Shown piece by piece: positions 7,000 to 7,160 of a stretch of 7,160 nucleotides of DNA. The notes beneath the pieces were generated by a model. It saw only the letters and a list, made by a program, of their open reading frames with translations. It searched no databases and had not been told where the DNA came from. Where the stretch lies: assembly GCA_003503535.1 (NCBI GenBank), contig DOCI01000217.1, positions 1-7,160 of the forward strand, given 5' to 3'. Made by a program: the position numbers and the translations under genes. The DNA is from Planctomycetaceae bacterium (lineage in GTDB: Bacteria; Planctomycetota; Planctomycetia; Planctomycetales; Planctomycetaceae). The stretch's first letter is position 1. Each line of letters starts with the position of its first letter.

Positions 7000-7160
7000 T
7001 TTAGCTGCAGCGTTCAGCAGGAGCAAATATAGCGCTTTTTGGATATTTTATGTCCATGCAACTGCAGATTCCATTTGAAAATGGTCTTGTGCCTGTCCCA
7101 ATTGGAAAGCGGGTTTCCGTTAGCATCCTGAACAGGACCACCCGGGTTTGATTATTTTCC
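7000..7160. other. Noncoding stretch with small palindromes at the window end
   Basis: I see no convincing gene. There are short palindromes, GCTGCAGC (7004-7011) and CCATTT-GA-AAATGG (7071-7084), and an AGGAG at 7019-7023 with no start codon at a useful distance. A 33-codon frame from ATG 7050 to TGA 7149-7151 has no recognisable content. If the adaptor belongs to a longer operon, its next gene begins beyond this window. Confidence 0.4.

Noticed and set aside
7050..7151. 33-codon plus-strand frame at the window end
   Set aside because: No Shine-Dalgarno at a useful distance, no recognisable motif, and too short to distinguish from chance.
7014..7151. Minus-strand frame of about 45 codons with a protein-like composition
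   Set aside because: Closed by stops on both sides and lacking ATG or GTG near its beginning. It might be a decayed gene fragment, but nothing in it could be assigned.

Overview
This 7.16 kb bacterial window holds four convincing protein-coding genes, no RNA genes, no transposase and no CRISPR array. Three genes lie on the minus strand: an RlmI-type rRNA methyltransferase, a HAD-family phosphatase and a TolC-type outer-membrane factor. One lies on the plus strand: a large HlyD-type membrane-fusion protein. The best lineage guess is a planctomycete or close relative. The reasons are the general lack of Shine-Dalgarno sequences before the starts, the TolC lipoprotein with a long acidic tail, and a periplasmic adaptor with a large cytoplasmic domain in front of its membrane anchor, a design I associate with that phylum. 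This is an inference from protein style, not a database match.

Layout. 1-167: noncoding, with nested inverted repeats built around ACGCACC/GGTGCGT. 168-1451 (-): rlmI-like gene. 1452-1636: intergenic, dominated by an 83-bp, nearly perfect two-armed palindrome that looks like a dispersed MITE or REP-type element. 1637-2293 (-): HAD hydrolase. 2294-2485: intergenic, with a weak promoter candidate that overlaps a small dyad. 2486 to about 4825 (-): TolC-family lipoprotein. About 4826-5118: the intergenic region between the two divergent transport genes, holding a 9-bp tandem repeat that abuts a consensus TTGACA. 5119-6927 (+): HlyD-family adaptor with a GAF-like N-terminal half. 6928-7160: no convincing gene, one weak terminator-like hairpin and small palindromes.

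How they work together. The divergent TolC and HlyD genes are the functional core. They would supply the outer-membrane channel and the periplasmic adaptor of a tripartite export machine. No inner-membrane pump (ABC, RND, MFS or peptidase-coupled) is present in the window, so the energising partner must be elsewhere. The unusual point is the adaptor: about 310 residues of cytoplasmic, GAF-like sequence precede its single membrane anchor, so a cytoplasmic signal or protein could be linked directly to the export channel. The methyltransferase and HAD phosphatase look like ordinary housekeeping genes with no obvious link to export.
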